A stretch of 64,000 nucleotides of DNA from JBHIKY01 sp042139015 (GTDB lineage: Bacteria; Bacillota; Bacilli; Bacillales; Marinococcaceae): contig NZ_JBHIKY010000005.1 in assembly GCF_042139015.1 (NCBI RefSeq), forward strand, positions 168,682-232,681, read 5' to 3'. The position numbers were made by a program, and so were the translations under genes. Each line of letters opens with the position of its first letter. Within the stretch, counting starts at the first letter, position 1. Under the pieces are notes generated by a model. It saw only the letters and a list, made by a program, of their open reading frames with translations, was not told the origin of the DNA and searched no databases. Positions 8,982 to 18,194 of the stretch are shown here, piece by piece.

Positions 8982-9566
8982 ATGAAATTACGAAATATGT
9001 TATATATGGCAATGTTTGCAGCAGTTGTCGGTGTTCTTGGTTTACTGCCGCCGATACCACTGCCGTTATCCCCTGTGCCGATTACGGCACAGACGCTCGG
9101 TGTAATGCTTGCAGGTTCGTTGCTCGGGGCTAGGCTGGCCGGAGGAAGTATGCTCCTTTTTGTAGCTCTTATTGCTGCTGGAATGCCTTTACTTGCCGGA
9201 GGAAGAGGCGGGATTGGAGTGTTAATTGGACCGAGCGGCGGATATATCATAGCCTGGCCTTTTGCAGCGTTTGTCATCGGGCTGATTGTACAGACGGCAA
9301 AAAATCAATTGTCTGTTTCACGGGCCATGCTTGCGAATATTATAGGTGGTATAATTATTACGTATGCATTTGGTATTACTTACTTATCCATCCTGACGGA
9401 TATTTCCTGGGGCGCGGCGGCCTTTTCTTCGATCGGCTTTTTGCCGGGAGACACGATTAAAGCAATCATTGCTTCTTATGTTGCCGTGAAAATGGCACGA
9501 CAGTACCCTGTGATAACCAAAAGAAAGCAGAATTCACGTAATCGGTACAATAGAGCTGCCGGTTAG
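8982..9566 (+). CDS. bioY: Biotin transporter substrate-binding subunit BioY
   Basis: S component of an energy-coupling-factor biotin importer; it binds biotin in the membrane. 194 residues with about six spans. Family features are the early PIPLPLSPVPITAQTLGVMLAG segment and GGRGGIGVLIGPSGGYI. The charged C-terminal tail is longer than usual. It leads a run of four closely spaced genes (bioY - acyl-CoA ligase - thiolase - dehydratase). The B. subtilis yhfU-yhfT-yhfS group has the same combination, which suggests a link between biotin supply and acyl-CoA metabolism. Confidence 0.9.
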   Translation: MKLRNMLYMAMFAAVVGVLGLLPPIPLPLSPVPITAQTLGVMLAGSLLGARLAGGSMLLFVALIAAGMPLLAGGRGGIGVLIGPSGGYIIAWPFAAFVIGLIVQTAKNQLSVSRAMLANIIGGIIITYAFGITYLSILTDISWGAAAFSSIGFLPGDTIKAIIASYVAVKMARQYPVITKRKQNSRNRYNRAAG

Positions 9567-9573
9567 GAGGAAA

Positions 9574-11061
9574 ATGACTGTGAATATATGTGAACGAGTA
9601 TTCGATCATGCCGTGAAACAGCCTGACTCAATCGCTGTTTCGCTGGATAAATCAAAAATTACGTATCATGAGCTGGCAAAGAAAATCAGCCAGGTTTCGA
9701 ACTTATTAAGAAATAATAAACACGCAGCCAGAACGTCAGTGGCGTTATTGATGGGAAATGAAGTGGAAACGCTCGAAATATTTCTAGGTGCCGCACATGC
9801 AGGCTGGACTGCCGCGCCGCTCGACACAAAATGGAGCCAAAGAGAATTACTATCTATTATTGATCACGTCCGTCCGGATGTGATCTTTGTTCATGTAAAA
9901 TATTTACACCAGCTCAGAGAGTTGACTTATTGTCCGGAAATTATCGTGTGCGGGAGCGGTGCCGCTGATTTATCCCCAAATCTAAAGTACAAAGAGCAGC
10001 TCGATAGCCAGCCATTCCTTCAGGTGAAACCCGCTGCAAATCCCCATGCTCCTTTTTATCTTGGGTTTACATCCGGCACAACCGGAATGCCTAAAGGCTT
10101 CCTTCGTTCCCACCTCTCCTGGGTCGAAAGCTTCCGGGTATGGAACGAGGAAATGAACTGGAGCCCTGAAGACGCATTTTATGTACCCGGCCCACTCGTT
10201 CATTCGTTGTTTCTTTTTGCCGCCCTGCACGCCGTTCACACCGGAGCGCAATGTATTCTTGAACGAACCTTTCATGCAGACAAATCAATACAGAATATAA
10301 AAACTAAAAAAATTTCGGCTTTTTATGCAGTCCCTACTATGCTGGAAGCGATCCGCAGAGTGAATCCGGACCTGCATGATATTTGCCTGCAAAAAATTAT
10401 CTCCTCAGGGGCAAAAACGGATACAGGCACAGAACAGTGGTGGACAAAAGCGGCACCGGAGACAGAATGGATTGAATTCTACGGAGCATCTGAATTAAGT
10501 TTTGTCTCTCTTTTGAGAAAACAGAACAAAACGGGTGAAGCGTCACTTGGAATTCCATTTTCCAATGTGGATACATTTGTTCAAAGAGAAGATGGTACAG
10601 AAGCAGCGCCGGGGGACATTGGAGAATTATTCGTGCGCAGTCCGATGGTTTTTTCAGGGTATTTCGGTGAAGCAGCTGAGGCAGAAGAGTGGCTGAGTGC
10701 TGGAGATCTGGTCCGTCAGGATGAGAGAGGCTTTCTATACCTGGCGGGAAGAAAGAAGAATATGATCGTGAGCGGGGGGTTAAATGTGTATCCCGAGGAA
10801 GTGGAACATATGTTAAAGACGCACGAGGCAGTCTCAGAAGCCATTGTTTTCGGCAGGAGAGATGAATATTGGGGAGAAGCAGTGTCTGCTGTGGTAACTT
10901 CGGAAATACCTGAAGAAAAATTAATACCAGAGCTGGAAGCTTTCTGCAGGAAAAAGCTTTCTCTTTACAAATGCCCAAAGCAGTGGCATGTTTTGGAGCA
11001 GATACCTTTAACGACAAGCGGAAAGCCGGCTCGAACAAAGGTTATCGAGAGTTTGAACTGA
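9574..11061 (+). CDS. Acyl-CoA ligase (AMP-binding), YhfT-like
   Basis: Adenylates a carboxylic acid and transfers it to CoA. The P-loop-like motif FTSGTTGMPKG is near residue 166. EFYGASE, the hinge region GRKKNMIVSGGLNVYPEEVE and the C-terminal lysine context TTSGKPARTK are all present. At 495 residues it is a full-length ANL enzyme. ATG 9574 follows AGGAGGAAA, eight bases after bioY, so it is co-transcribed. Substrate is unknown; with the following thiolase and dehydratase it probably feeds fatty-acid or dicarboxylic-acid (pimelate-like) chemistry. Confidence 0.85.
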   Translation: MTVNICERVFDHAVKQPDSIAVSLDKSKITYHELAKKISQVSNLLRNNKHAARTSVALLMGNEVETLEIFLGAAHAGWTAAPLDTKWSQRELLSIIDHVRPDVIFVHVKYLHQLRELTYCPEIIVCGSGAADLSPNLKYKEQLDSQPFLQVKPAANPHAPFYLGFTSGTTGMPKGFLRSHLSWVESFRVWNEEMNWSPEDAFYVPGPLVHSLFLFAALHAVHTGAQCILERTFHADKSIQNIKTKKISAFYAVPTMLEAIRRVNPDLHDICLQKIISSGAKTDTGTEQWWTKAAPETEWIEFYGASELSFVSLLRKQNKTGEASLGIPFSNVDTFVQREDGTEAAPGDIGELFVRSPMVFSGYFGEAAEAEEWLSAGDLVRQDERGFLYLAGRKKNMIVSGGLNVYPEEVEHMLKTHEAVSEAIVFGRRDEYWGEAVSAVVTSEIPEEKLIPELEAFCRKKLSLYKCPKQWHVLEQIPLTTSGKPARTKVIESLN

Positions 11062-11078
11062 AAGGAAGTGAGATTGGT

Positions 11079-12230
11079 ATGAATCAAGCAGTGGTCGTCT
11101 GTGCTAAACGAACCGCAATTGGGAAAAGCGGTGGCATTCTCAAGCAGTTTTCTCCTGAAAAGATGGCAGCAGCAGTGATTAATACTATAATAGAAGAAAC
11201 TGAAATAAAAACAGATGAAATTGATGATGTTTTGTTAGGAAATGTTATAGGACCCGGAGGCAATATTGCAAGGCTATCTCTTCTCACAGCAGGTCTGCCG
11301 GTGTCGGTTCCCGGCGTTACAATAGACCGCCAGTGCGGGTCCGGTCTTGAAGCGATTAACATAGCAGCGCGCCTTATAGAAGCGGGCGCAGGGGAAATGT
11401 ATCTGGCAGGTGGAGTGGAAAGTGTAAGCCTGGCACCTTGGAAAATGGAGAAGCCTCTTAATGCGCATACCTCCTCACCTCGGTTGTATGAACGAGCAAG
11501 ATTTTCCCCTGATAGTATCGGAGACCCGGAAATGGGAGAAGCAGCAGAAAATGTTGCGGAGGCCTATCACATTACAAGAGAAGATCAGGACGAATTTGCG
11601 CTCCGCAGTCATCAAAAAGCAAGTGCCGCAATTGACAGCGGCGTTTTTCACGGCGAAGTTGTTCCTTTATACGATGGCACTTCAGAAATTAATAAAGATG
11701 AATGCCCCCGGAAAAAAACAAGCATGCGTCTGTTAAAGAGGCTTCCGACCATCTTCAGAAGCGGCGGTACAGTCACGGCAGGCAACAGTTGTCCAACTAA
11801 TGACGGGGCCGCTGTTCTATTGATTACTTCGAGAAAAAAAGCTCTCGCTCTCGGCCTTGAACCGTTGGCGGCATTAACAGATTCAGTAACTTCTGGAGTG
11901 GACCCAAATCTTCTTGGCATCGGTCCGGTGCCCGCCGTGGAAAAACTGCTTCAGCGTAAACAAAGAAATATTCAATCGATTGATATTATGGAATTTAACG
12001 AAGCATTTGCTTCTCAGGTGCTTGCTTCGCTGCGGGTGCTCCGCATGCCCGAGGAAAAAGTAAATCTGAACGGAGGCGGTATCGCATTGGGCCATCCGTA
12101 TGGAGCCTCAGGAGCTGTCATTGCAGTCCGGCTTTGTCATGAAATGAAGCGGGGAGAGCAGAGATGCGGCATCGCAACAATGGGAATCGGCGGTGGGATG
12201 GGGATCGCTTCCATGTTTGAAAAAGTATGA
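11079..12230 (+). CDS. Thiolase-family protein (acetyl-CoA acyltransferase), YhfS-like
   Basis: Thiolase fold, 383 residues from ATG 11079 behind AAAGGAAGTG; an in-frame upstream ATG inside the ligase gene is rejected. The nucleophile Cys is present in DRQCGSGLEA (about residue 86), as are NEAFASQ and the His of GHPYGASG (about 337). In the last active-site loop, where biosynthetic and degradative thiolases have Cys-(I/V)-G-G-G, this protein reads TMGIGGGMG. The second catalytic Cys is therefore Gly (about 369). Either the chemistry is altered or the enzyme uses only one Cys. It follows the ligase by 17 bp and overlaps no real gene. Confidence 0.85.
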   Translation: MNQAVVVCAKRTAIGKSGGILKQFSPEKMAAAVINTIIEETEIKTDEIDDVLLGNVIGPGGNIARLSLLTAGLPVSVPGVTIDRQCGSGLEAINIAARLIEAGAGEMYLAGGVESVSLAPWKMEKPLNAHTSSPRLYERARFSPDSIGDPEMGEAAENVAEAYHITREDQDEFALRSHQKASAAIDSGVFHGEVVPLYDGTSEINKDECPRKKTSMRLLKRLPTIFRSGGTVTAGNSCPTNDGAAVLLITSRKKALALGLEPLAALTDSVTSGVDPNLLGIGPVPAVEKLLQRKQRNIQSIDIMEFNEAFASQVLASLRVLRMPEEKVNLNGGGIALGHPYGASGAVIAVRLCHEMKRGEQRCGIATMGIGGGMGIASMFEKV

Positions 12231-12244
12231 CCGGAGGGAAATCT

Positions 12245-13063
12245 ATGAATTCAGACTGTACAAGTTCTTCAGCCTCCCAGCTTATCACCGTGGAGGAAGA
12301 AAAAAGTAAAGCATTCGCACGCTGTCTTCACGATCACCATCCCATGTATTTCAATAAAGAAGCTGCTGCCGCGCTCCGGTATGATAATATTTTAGCATCT
12401 CCGACGTTCCCAGTGGCGTGGTGGAAGCGTTTTACACAGCCGTGGCTGCCTAAAAACGAAGTGATAATTCATGGAGAGCAATTATTTGTTTATTCACAGC
12501 AGCTGCTCGCAGGTGATCAGATTAAATGCAGTATGAAACTGAAGAGCGCCAGAGAAAAGGCAGGATTATTAATAGTAAAACAAGTTTTATCCGGATCGAA
12601 CCAGAATGGTCCAGTATTCGATGCGGAAACGACTCTGTTTATCCCCCGTCAAAAAGAGCAGTCCCGGCAAGTATCATCAGAATCACAGGCAGCTGTCATC
12701 AGAGCTGATCTCGAAACCGGCCCTATAACTACGAAGGAGCTATACCGCTACGCAGAAGTCTCTGGGGATGATCAGCCAATTCATCTGAAACCGGAAGCTG
12801 CCAGAAACGCAGGATTTTCCACTAACATCGTCCATGGGATGTATTTGATGGGAAGAGCTGCCGTTCTTTTTCATCCGGAGCTGGAGCTTGGCAGAAGATT
12901 AAAGAAATACCGCATGCGGTTTCAGCAGCCGCTGTCAGCTGGAGATGGACTAGCCTTTTATGCAGATAGAAAAAAAGCAGAAGGGCATATTTATTTTACG
13001 GGGAAAAACAGGGAGGACGGAAGCCCTTTAGTTACTGGACATGCAGAATTTGAATCAATATAA
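12245..13063 (+). CDS. MaoC/FAS1-like double hot-dog dehydratase
   Basis: Probable (R)-specific enoyl-CoA hydratase or dehydratase-like protein, about 272 residues. The N-terminal half resembles the FAS1-like dehydratase domain (HHPMYFNKEAA). The C-terminal half is a MaoC hot-dog with the hydratase motif YAEVSGDDQPIHL followed by GFSTNIVHGMYLMG. The start is set at ATG 12245 behind CCGGAGGGAA; an ATG at 12227 overlapping the thiolase stop lacks a ribosome site. It is the last gene of the bioY operon. Substrate unknown. Confidence 0.78.
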   Translation: MNSDCTSSSASQLITVEEEKSKAFARCLHDHHPMYFNKEAAAALRYDNILASPTFPVAWWKRFTQPWLPKNEVIIHGEQLFVYSQQLLAGDQIKCSMKLKSAREKAGLLIVKQVLSGSNQNGPVFDAETTLFIPRQKEQSRQVSSESQAAVIRADLETGPITTKELYRYAEVSGDDQPIHLKPEAARNAGFSTNIVHGMYLMGRAAVLFHPELELGRRLKKYRMRFQQPLSAGDGLAFYADRKKAEGHIYFTGKNREDGSPLVTGHAEFESI

Positions 13064-13275
13064 GGGAAAAATAGCAGAGAGCTGCAAAGGTTGTTTCTGC
13101 GGACGCGGGTTCCGCTTTCGGCCGGTTAGCAAGCTATATTTTTCGCCATGCAGGCCAATAGCGTACCTCCAGTCCGCATCCACCCTCCCGCCTGCGCTGC
13201 GCTCCTGGTTTTCACCTATCGCCAACACGTTTGCAGAATGACATCAACAGAAAGGGCAGCAAATCTCTGCAGGTC
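13064..13275. other. Intergenic region with a GC-rich repeat-like segment
   Basis: No gene is seen. The segment around 13,090-13,130 (TCTGCGGACGCGGGTTCCGC) resembles one at 21,297-21,320 (TCTGCGGACACTGGTTCCGC), so it may be a second, short type of dispersed intergenic repeat. No clear terminator for the upstream operon was found. Confidence 0.4.
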
Positions 13276-14115
13276 TTAGTTATTATCAAACCAGCAGATG
13301 CCGACAGCGCCGGAGCCAGAATGCACCCCTAGTACTGGGCCAAGCTGTCTCACCTGAAACACAATGTTTGGATATTTCTCTGCAAGCTCCTGCTTCAGCT
13401 GTTCGGCTTTTTCTTTTGCGGAAGCGTGGACGATATGGGCGTTTTTTACTGGCGATTCTTCTACTGACTGAGTAAACAATTGGATTAAACGCTGCTGGGC
13501 TTTTTTTCGGGAGCGTACCTTCTCAAAAGGGATGGCTTCACCGTTTTGAAAGGCAAGGATTGGCTTGATCTGCAGAAGCTGTCCAAGCAATTTTCCGGTG
13601 CCGGAGACACGTCCTCCGCGATGCAGCTGTTCAAGTTTGTCAATCATTATATAGATTCGAAGACGGTCAGCCATACTCTTTAAAGCATCGCGGATGTCAG
13701 GAAGGCTGCTGCCATCACTGTGGAGTGCTCTTCCATGCCGGATAATATCGAGGACCGGTTCTGAGGCACCTTTGGAATCTATTACCGTGACATCGAAGCC
13801 TGCGATTTCTGCGGCCTGTAAGGACGTTGAAAGAGTCCCGCTTAATGCTCCTGATAAATGAACGGCAATGCCCCTGTCGTACGACTTCTTTAATTCCTTG
13901 TACAGCTCTATGAAAGCACCGAGTGCCGGCTGGCTTGTTTTCGGATGCTCTTTATCCTCAGACAGCTTGTTATAGAATGCATCTGCTGACAGCTCTGTTC
14001 TATCTTCATACGAGCGCTCTCCGAAAATAATATGGAGAGGAACGACGTACACATCCTCCATATCAATTTTTTCAGTTGCTGCACTGCTGTCCGTGATCCA
14101 GGCTATTTTCTCCAT
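13276..14115 (-). CDS. DegV-family fatty-acid-binding protein
   Basis: Cytosolic lipid-binding protein of the DegV/FakB family, 279 residues. It begins KIAWITDSSAAT and contains VVPLHIIFG, SGALSGTLSTSLQAA and LHRGGRVSGTGKLLG, all typical. Family members hold a fatty acid for the kinase FakA; no kinase gene is in this window. ATG 14115 is preceded by GGGAGGGT. It is divergent from the wall-polymer cluster across about 140 bp. Confidence 0.9.
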   Translation of the reverse strand: MEKIAWITDSSAATEKIDMEDVYVVPLHIIFGERSYEDRTELSADAFYNKLSEDKEHPKTSQPALGAFIELYKELKKSYDRGIAVHLSGALSGTLSTSLQAAEIAGFDVTVIDSKGASEPVLDIIRHGRALHSDGSSLPDIRDALKSMADRLRIYIMIDKLEQLHRGGRVSGTGKLLGQLLQIKPILAFQNGEAIPFEKVRSRKKAQQRLIQLFTQSVEESPVKNAHIVHASAKEKAEQLKQELAEKYPNIVFQVRQLGPVLGVHSGSGAVGICWFDNN

Positions 14116-14197
14116 TCATGACCCTCCCAAACTCTCTCTACAGTACCGTCAAGTATATCATTTTTTGTCGTAGCAAGTCGTAACAACATTAAGAAAT

Positions 14198-14226
14198 TTG
14201 ACAACTGCAGTTCCCTATGAATAAAT
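14198..14226 (+). promoter_or_regulatory. Candidate promoter of the TagF-like gene
   Basis: TTGACA at 14198-14203 is followed 17 bp later by ATAAAT; TATGAA also occurs closer in. The ribosome site GCAGGAGAGACG precedes the start at 14255. The -35 is good and the -10 weak. Confidence 0.35.
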
Positions 14227-14254
14227 TGGAAGAAACAAACAAGCAGGAGAGACG

Positions 14255-17248
14255 ATGATGGAAAAGCTAGTGAATTACGTAAAAAATAAATGGGAATACG
14301 TCAACACTGAGCCGGATCAGCAGCAGTACCCTCCGGAAGTGCTGAAGTACACGATAGAATCTGAAAAACTTGTGCTTCATTTTGCCATCGAAGGACTGAC
14401 AAGACAACAGGCAAGGATGTACCGTGAAGCCTCATCCTGCTTGAAGTGGTATAACGATACAGAGGAAGAGTCTCTTGAACGGTGTCCTCTTCAATTTATA
14501 CATAGAAAAAGAAATAAGAAAGCATTTACCGTTTATTACTCAGTTGAAATGGATCCAGAGATTTTTTCAAAGTATTTAACGGATGACAATCATATGGAAA
14601 TGATCTGGACACCTGCCGCTGTCTTTGAGAAAGATAGTGAAATAATAGGATTTAGATTGACGGCTTCGTCAAATCCGATTTATATACAGGAGCGCCGGAT
14701 ACTTTTTCACCAAAATGTATTGTATTCTTTATTTTTAAACGATGAAGGATATGTATCACTTCACATGAAGGGTATGAAACATTATACAGATATTCTTTCC
14801 TTTCCCGTGTATGCCGACTCGATGATCAGGGAGAACGGCCGTTACATGCTGCGCGGATTCGTTTCAGCACAGCTTAGAACAATGGCAGAGGCGGACGTAG
14901 AACTCGGTCTATTAATAAAGAAACGGGGAGAGCAGGAAAAGCGTATTCTCCCTATCGGCTGGACAGACGTCAGCTGCTGGACTGCTTCAATGCCCGCAGA
15001 TGTGATTGCAGACGAATCGGGTGTGTGGGATTTTTATTTTTATACAGGAGAAGATACAGCTCAGCGTCTCCACCGTGTAAAAACTGCACTTTTAGAGCCT
15101 TTGAATCCAAGCATATGTCATGTTAGTGACCGTACCGTCAAGCACGTTGAACCTTATGAAACGGTATATCACGGTCTATCGGTCAACGTAACGGCAGAAA
15201 CAATCATGCTGCGGTCGTTTCACGCTGATTTTTCAGAAAACGTATGCAGACTTTCAGGAGAATTTCCAGCTCCTGAGCTTGAAGACTCCGCCTCGTTTAC
15301 ACTTTTAATGAAAAAAAGAGATTCTGATGCAGGAGAGCAGATTGAACTCAAAACGACTCGGGAACAGAAAAATATTTCATTTCAAGCTATGATATCTGAA
15401 GAAGAGTTGTTCCAGGATGGCTGCCCTGAATCTGTACGCTGGAATATATATATAGAAGCCCATGTCCAAGGGGCTGTTTATTTGTACCGTTTAAAGTCAC
15501 GAGATATCCATTTACAGAACACCACTTTTTATGAAAAATGGAGTGAGGAATCATTATATTACACGTATTTTTATCCGTCGGTCAGTAACCGTCTGACATT
15601 TGTATGCAGGCCTGCTGATTATATCAGAAGGCTGAAAAATTTTCGGATTTCAGACGGTGTAATTACTCTGAGGGGGACAGCCTGCATTGTCCGAAAGAAT
15701 CCTGAGGACGTCGAGACACAAAAAATATACATTATTATAAAAAGCCGGGAAACGGAGAAGATGATCTCAATCGAAGCAAAAAAATGGGAACAAGCTCCAT
15801 TTAAAAAACTGCCTATTTATCGTAATGAGCCTGCATATGCGGACTGGACAGCAGAAGCAGAACTCAGCAGCTTTCTCGATATTCAGGCTGATAGAGACAT
15901 TCTTGATTTTTATGTGTGCATTGAGGATGGCCCTATTCGTAATGAAAAGAAACTCGGCTATCGTTATTTCACGTATAAAAAGGACGGAGTTAAAAAGCAT
16001 GTTTCCTTAGAAACGGGAGAAAAAACAAGTTCCTGGTATTTTGAACTGACGCCGCATGGCAATCTAAAAACGGATGTTAATGTGGTAGATACAGATGATA
16101 TTAAAAGGCTCAAGGAAGCAAATGAAGTCTACATTAACAATCTTCCTCCAGAACGCGAGGTTTGGGTCGTCGGGGAACGACCGGATACAGCGCAGGAGAA
16201 CGGGTATCACTTTTTCCAATACTGCCGCCTTCACTTTCCGGAGATGGAAATTTATTATGCAATTGAAGCAGATTCGCCAGACTATCATCGAGTAAAACAG
16301 CTTGGAAATGTTCTAATAATCGGGAGTAGCGAACACATGGAGGTGTGTTTGAAAGCGACAGCGTTTATTGCCTCCCATGATATTGAATACATTCTTCCCT
16401 TCAAAGGAATGCTGATGGAGTCGTACAAGCGCGGCACCCGTGTATTTCTGCAGCATGGTGTGCTCGGCAGAAAGCGGGTGGAATATGATAAGCAGTTTTA
16501 CCGTTATCCATTTCAGCTGTTTTGTGTCAGTTCAAAAAAAGAGAAAAAAATCGTAAACGAAGAAATGGGCTATAAGAATGGAGCTATACGGGTAACGGGC
16601 CTGGCCCGGTTTGACCATCTGAAGCATGCGGCTCCGCCAGAAAATAGAATCCTATTAATGCCGACCTGGCGGGATTGGCTTTATAATAAAAACACCTTTA
16701 CAGAATCGGAGTATTTTCAGCGGTATGCCTCCCTGCTGAAAAATGAGAAGCTGGCCGTTCTGTTGGAGGAATATAATCTTACACTTGATTTTTACCCGCA
16801 TTACAGAATGCAGCCATTTATCGAGTCGTTTCAATTCGGACACTCTGAGCGGATCCGGGTCGTGCCGTTCGGCCGGGAGTCTGTACAGGAACTGTTAATG
16901 AAAGCAGCACTATTGGTTACAGATTATTCAAGTGTATCGTTCGATTTTAATTATTTACAGCGCCCGGTGCTCTTTTATCATTTCGATCAAGAGCGCTTCT
17001 TTGAACACGGAAGTCTGCGTCCGCTTGAGGAAACCTTTCTTGGTGAAACTGCTGAATCAGAAGAAGAATTAATTCACCATATCCATGAAGCTGCCTTTCG
17101 TAACTTCACAGAATCTGAAGGGGCAGCGGCGAATAAAAAGAAAATATTTACATTTGAAGATGATAGAAATGCAGAGAGAATCTTTGAAGCTATTATGAAA
17201 AAAAGATTAAGTAAATGTGAAGCTCAAAGAGAGAAATGGCTGAACTAA
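14255..17248 (+). CDS. CDP-glycerol glycerophosphotransferase with long N-terminal extension (TagF-like)
   Basis: Polymerises or modifies poly(glycerol phosphate) teichoic acid on the cytoplasmic face of the membrane. The C-terminal 370 residues carry the glycerophosphotransferase domain: QHGVLG (about 732), LMPTWRDW and TDYSSVSFDF (about 889). The preceding 600 residues are rich in Trp, Tyr and charged residues and look like repeated beta-type modules. I see no known catalytic motif in them. B. subtilis TagF is roughly 745 residues, so at 997 this one is unusually long. The start could be the first or second of two adjacent ATGs. It heads the tag gene group but is separated from tagD by about 270 bp. 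Confidence 0.8.
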   Translation: MMEKLVNYVKNKWEYVNTEPDQQQYPPEVLKYTIESEKLVLHFAIEGLTRQQARMYREASSCLKWYNDTEEESLERCPLQFIHRKRNKKAFTVYYSVEMDPEIFSKYLTDDNHMEMIWTPAAVFEKDSEIIGFRLTASSNPIYIQERRILFHQNVLYSLFLNDEGYVSLHMKGMKHYTDILSFPVYADSMIRENGRYMLRGFVSAQLRTMAEADVELGLLIKKRGEQEKRILPIGWTDVSCWTASMPADVIADESGVWDFYFYTGEDTAQRLHRVKTALLEPLNPSICHVSDRTVKHVEPYETVYHGLSVNVTAETIMLRSFHADFSENVCRLSGEFPAPELEDSASFTLLMKKRDSDAGEQIELKTTREQKNISFQAMISEEELFQDGCPESVRWNIYIEAHVQGAVYLYRLKSRDIHLQNTTFYEKWSEESLYYTYFYPSVSNRLTFVCRPADYIRRLKNFRISDGVITLRGTACIVRKNPEDVETQKIYIIIKSRETEKMISIEAKKWEQAPFKKLPIYRNEPAYADWTAEAELSSFLDIQADRDILDFYVCIEDGPIRNEKKLGYRYFTYKKDGVKKHVSLETGEKTSSWYFELTPHGNLKTDVNVVDTDDIKRLKEANEVYINNLPPEREVWVVGERPDTAQENGYHFFQYCRLHFPEMEIYYAIEADSPDYHRVKQLGNVLIIGSSEHMEVCLKATAFIASHDIEYILPFKGMLMESYKRGTRVFLQHGVLGRKRVEYDKQFYRYPFQLFCVSSKKEKKIVNEEMGYKNGAIRVTGLARFDHLKHAAPPENRILLMPTWRDWLYNKNTFTESEYFQRYASLLKNEKLAVLLEEYNLTLDFYPHYRMQPFIESFQFGHSERIRVVPFGRESVQELLMKAALLVTDYSSVSFDFNYLQRPVLFYHFDQERFFEHGSLRPLEETFLGETAESEEELIHHIHEAAFRNFTESEGAAANKKKIFTFEDDRNAERIFEAIMKKRLSKCEAQREKWLN

Positions 17249-17514
17249 CTGATACTATAGGGCTTGATAGGATTTTCCTGAGGCGGATCTCACAATTTTG
17301 CGGCTTTTCATACCACATTGTCACATAATTTTAGATATTATTTATCTGCATTTCCACGTTTAGTAGACACGAAAAGTGGAACATATGTGATATACTCAAT
17401 CAAGTCAATAAAGGCAGTATGTTTTTTTTGTAAAGTTTTTTCGCAATTTTTTAGGATAGATTTAAAAATATTACACTAATTTTATGTTTCTCTTGTACTA
17501 GGAGGCAGATTACT
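17249..17514. promoter_or_regulatory. Intergenic region upstream of tagD
   Basis: AT-rich leader. TATACT (about 17,391) is a good -10 hexamer, and a T-rich run follows at 17,420-17,450. CCAC/GTGG arms near 17,352-17,378 could form a weak hairpin. tagD probably has its own promoter here, but no convincing -35 was fixed. Confidence 0.35.
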
Positions 17515-17910
17515 ATGAAAAAAGTTATTACGTATGGAACATTTGATTTACTACATTGGGGGCACATTAATTTGTTGAAGAGAGCAAGTGAGTACGGCGA
17601 CTATCTCGTCTGCGCTATCTCCACGGATGAATTCAACGCTCTCAAAAACAAAAAGGCGTATTACAACTACGAACAGCGGAAAATGATTCTTGAAGCTGTC
17701 CGTTATGTTGACGAAGTTATTCCCGAAGACAACTGGGAGCAAAAGCTTGATGATGTGTATCGCCATAATATCGATACCTTCGTCATGGGCGACGACTGGA
17801 AAGGTAAGTTCGACTTCTTGAAGCGTCACTGTAATGTCGTTTACCTGCCGCGTACGGCCAATATTTCCACAACGAAGATTAAGCAGGAATTACTTCTTGT
17901 AAACAGCTAA
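17515..17910 (+). CDS. tagD: Glycerol-3-phosphate cytidylyltransferase
   Basis: Makes CDP-glycerol from CTP and glycerol-3-phosphate, the activated donor for the glycerophosphotransferases on either side. The nucleotidyltransferase motif GTFDLLHWGHINLL contains the HxGH signature, and the C-terminal motif RTANISTTKIK is the second conserved block. At 131 residues it is the standard size. TAGGAGGCAG precedes ATG 17515, and a terminator follows. Confidence 0.96.
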   Translation: MKKVITYGTFDLLHWGHINLLKRASEYGDYLVCAISTDEFNALKNKKAYYNYEQRKMILEAVRYVDEVIPEDNWEQKLDDVYRHNIDTFVMGDDWKGKFDFLKRHCNVVYLPRTANISTTKIKQELLLVNS

Positions 17911-17937
17911 TGACAAACAATTTGATTTTGGATATGA

Positions 17938-17972
17938 TAAAAAAGGGAGAGGTAATTGCTCTCTCTTTTTTT
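17938..17972 (+). terminator. Terminator after tagD
   Basis: GGGAGAG pairs with CTCTCTC over a short loop, flanked by A-run and T-run, so it could work in both directions. Confidence 0.85.
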
Positions 17973-18194
17973 ATACGTTTAAGACAGGGTAATATCTCAA
18001 TAAATGGATGAAAAGTATAAGAAAAGAAGGCTTTCACCATTTGCTCCTGGAAACAGAATTCAGGGGGAGTCAAAGTAGATATATCAGCACCTGCCGGATA
18101 TTTATCTGTAAGGGTAGAAATAATACCATACAATATGACATAGTATGGCTAAGGCTTATATTATAAATCTGGTTAGAGAAGGGTACGTCAAATC

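Noticed and set aside
10397..11038. 213-codon minus-strand frame inside the acyl-CoA ligase gene
   Set aside because: The plus-strand frame contains all conserved ANL motifs; the opposite frame has no ribosome site or recognisable domain.
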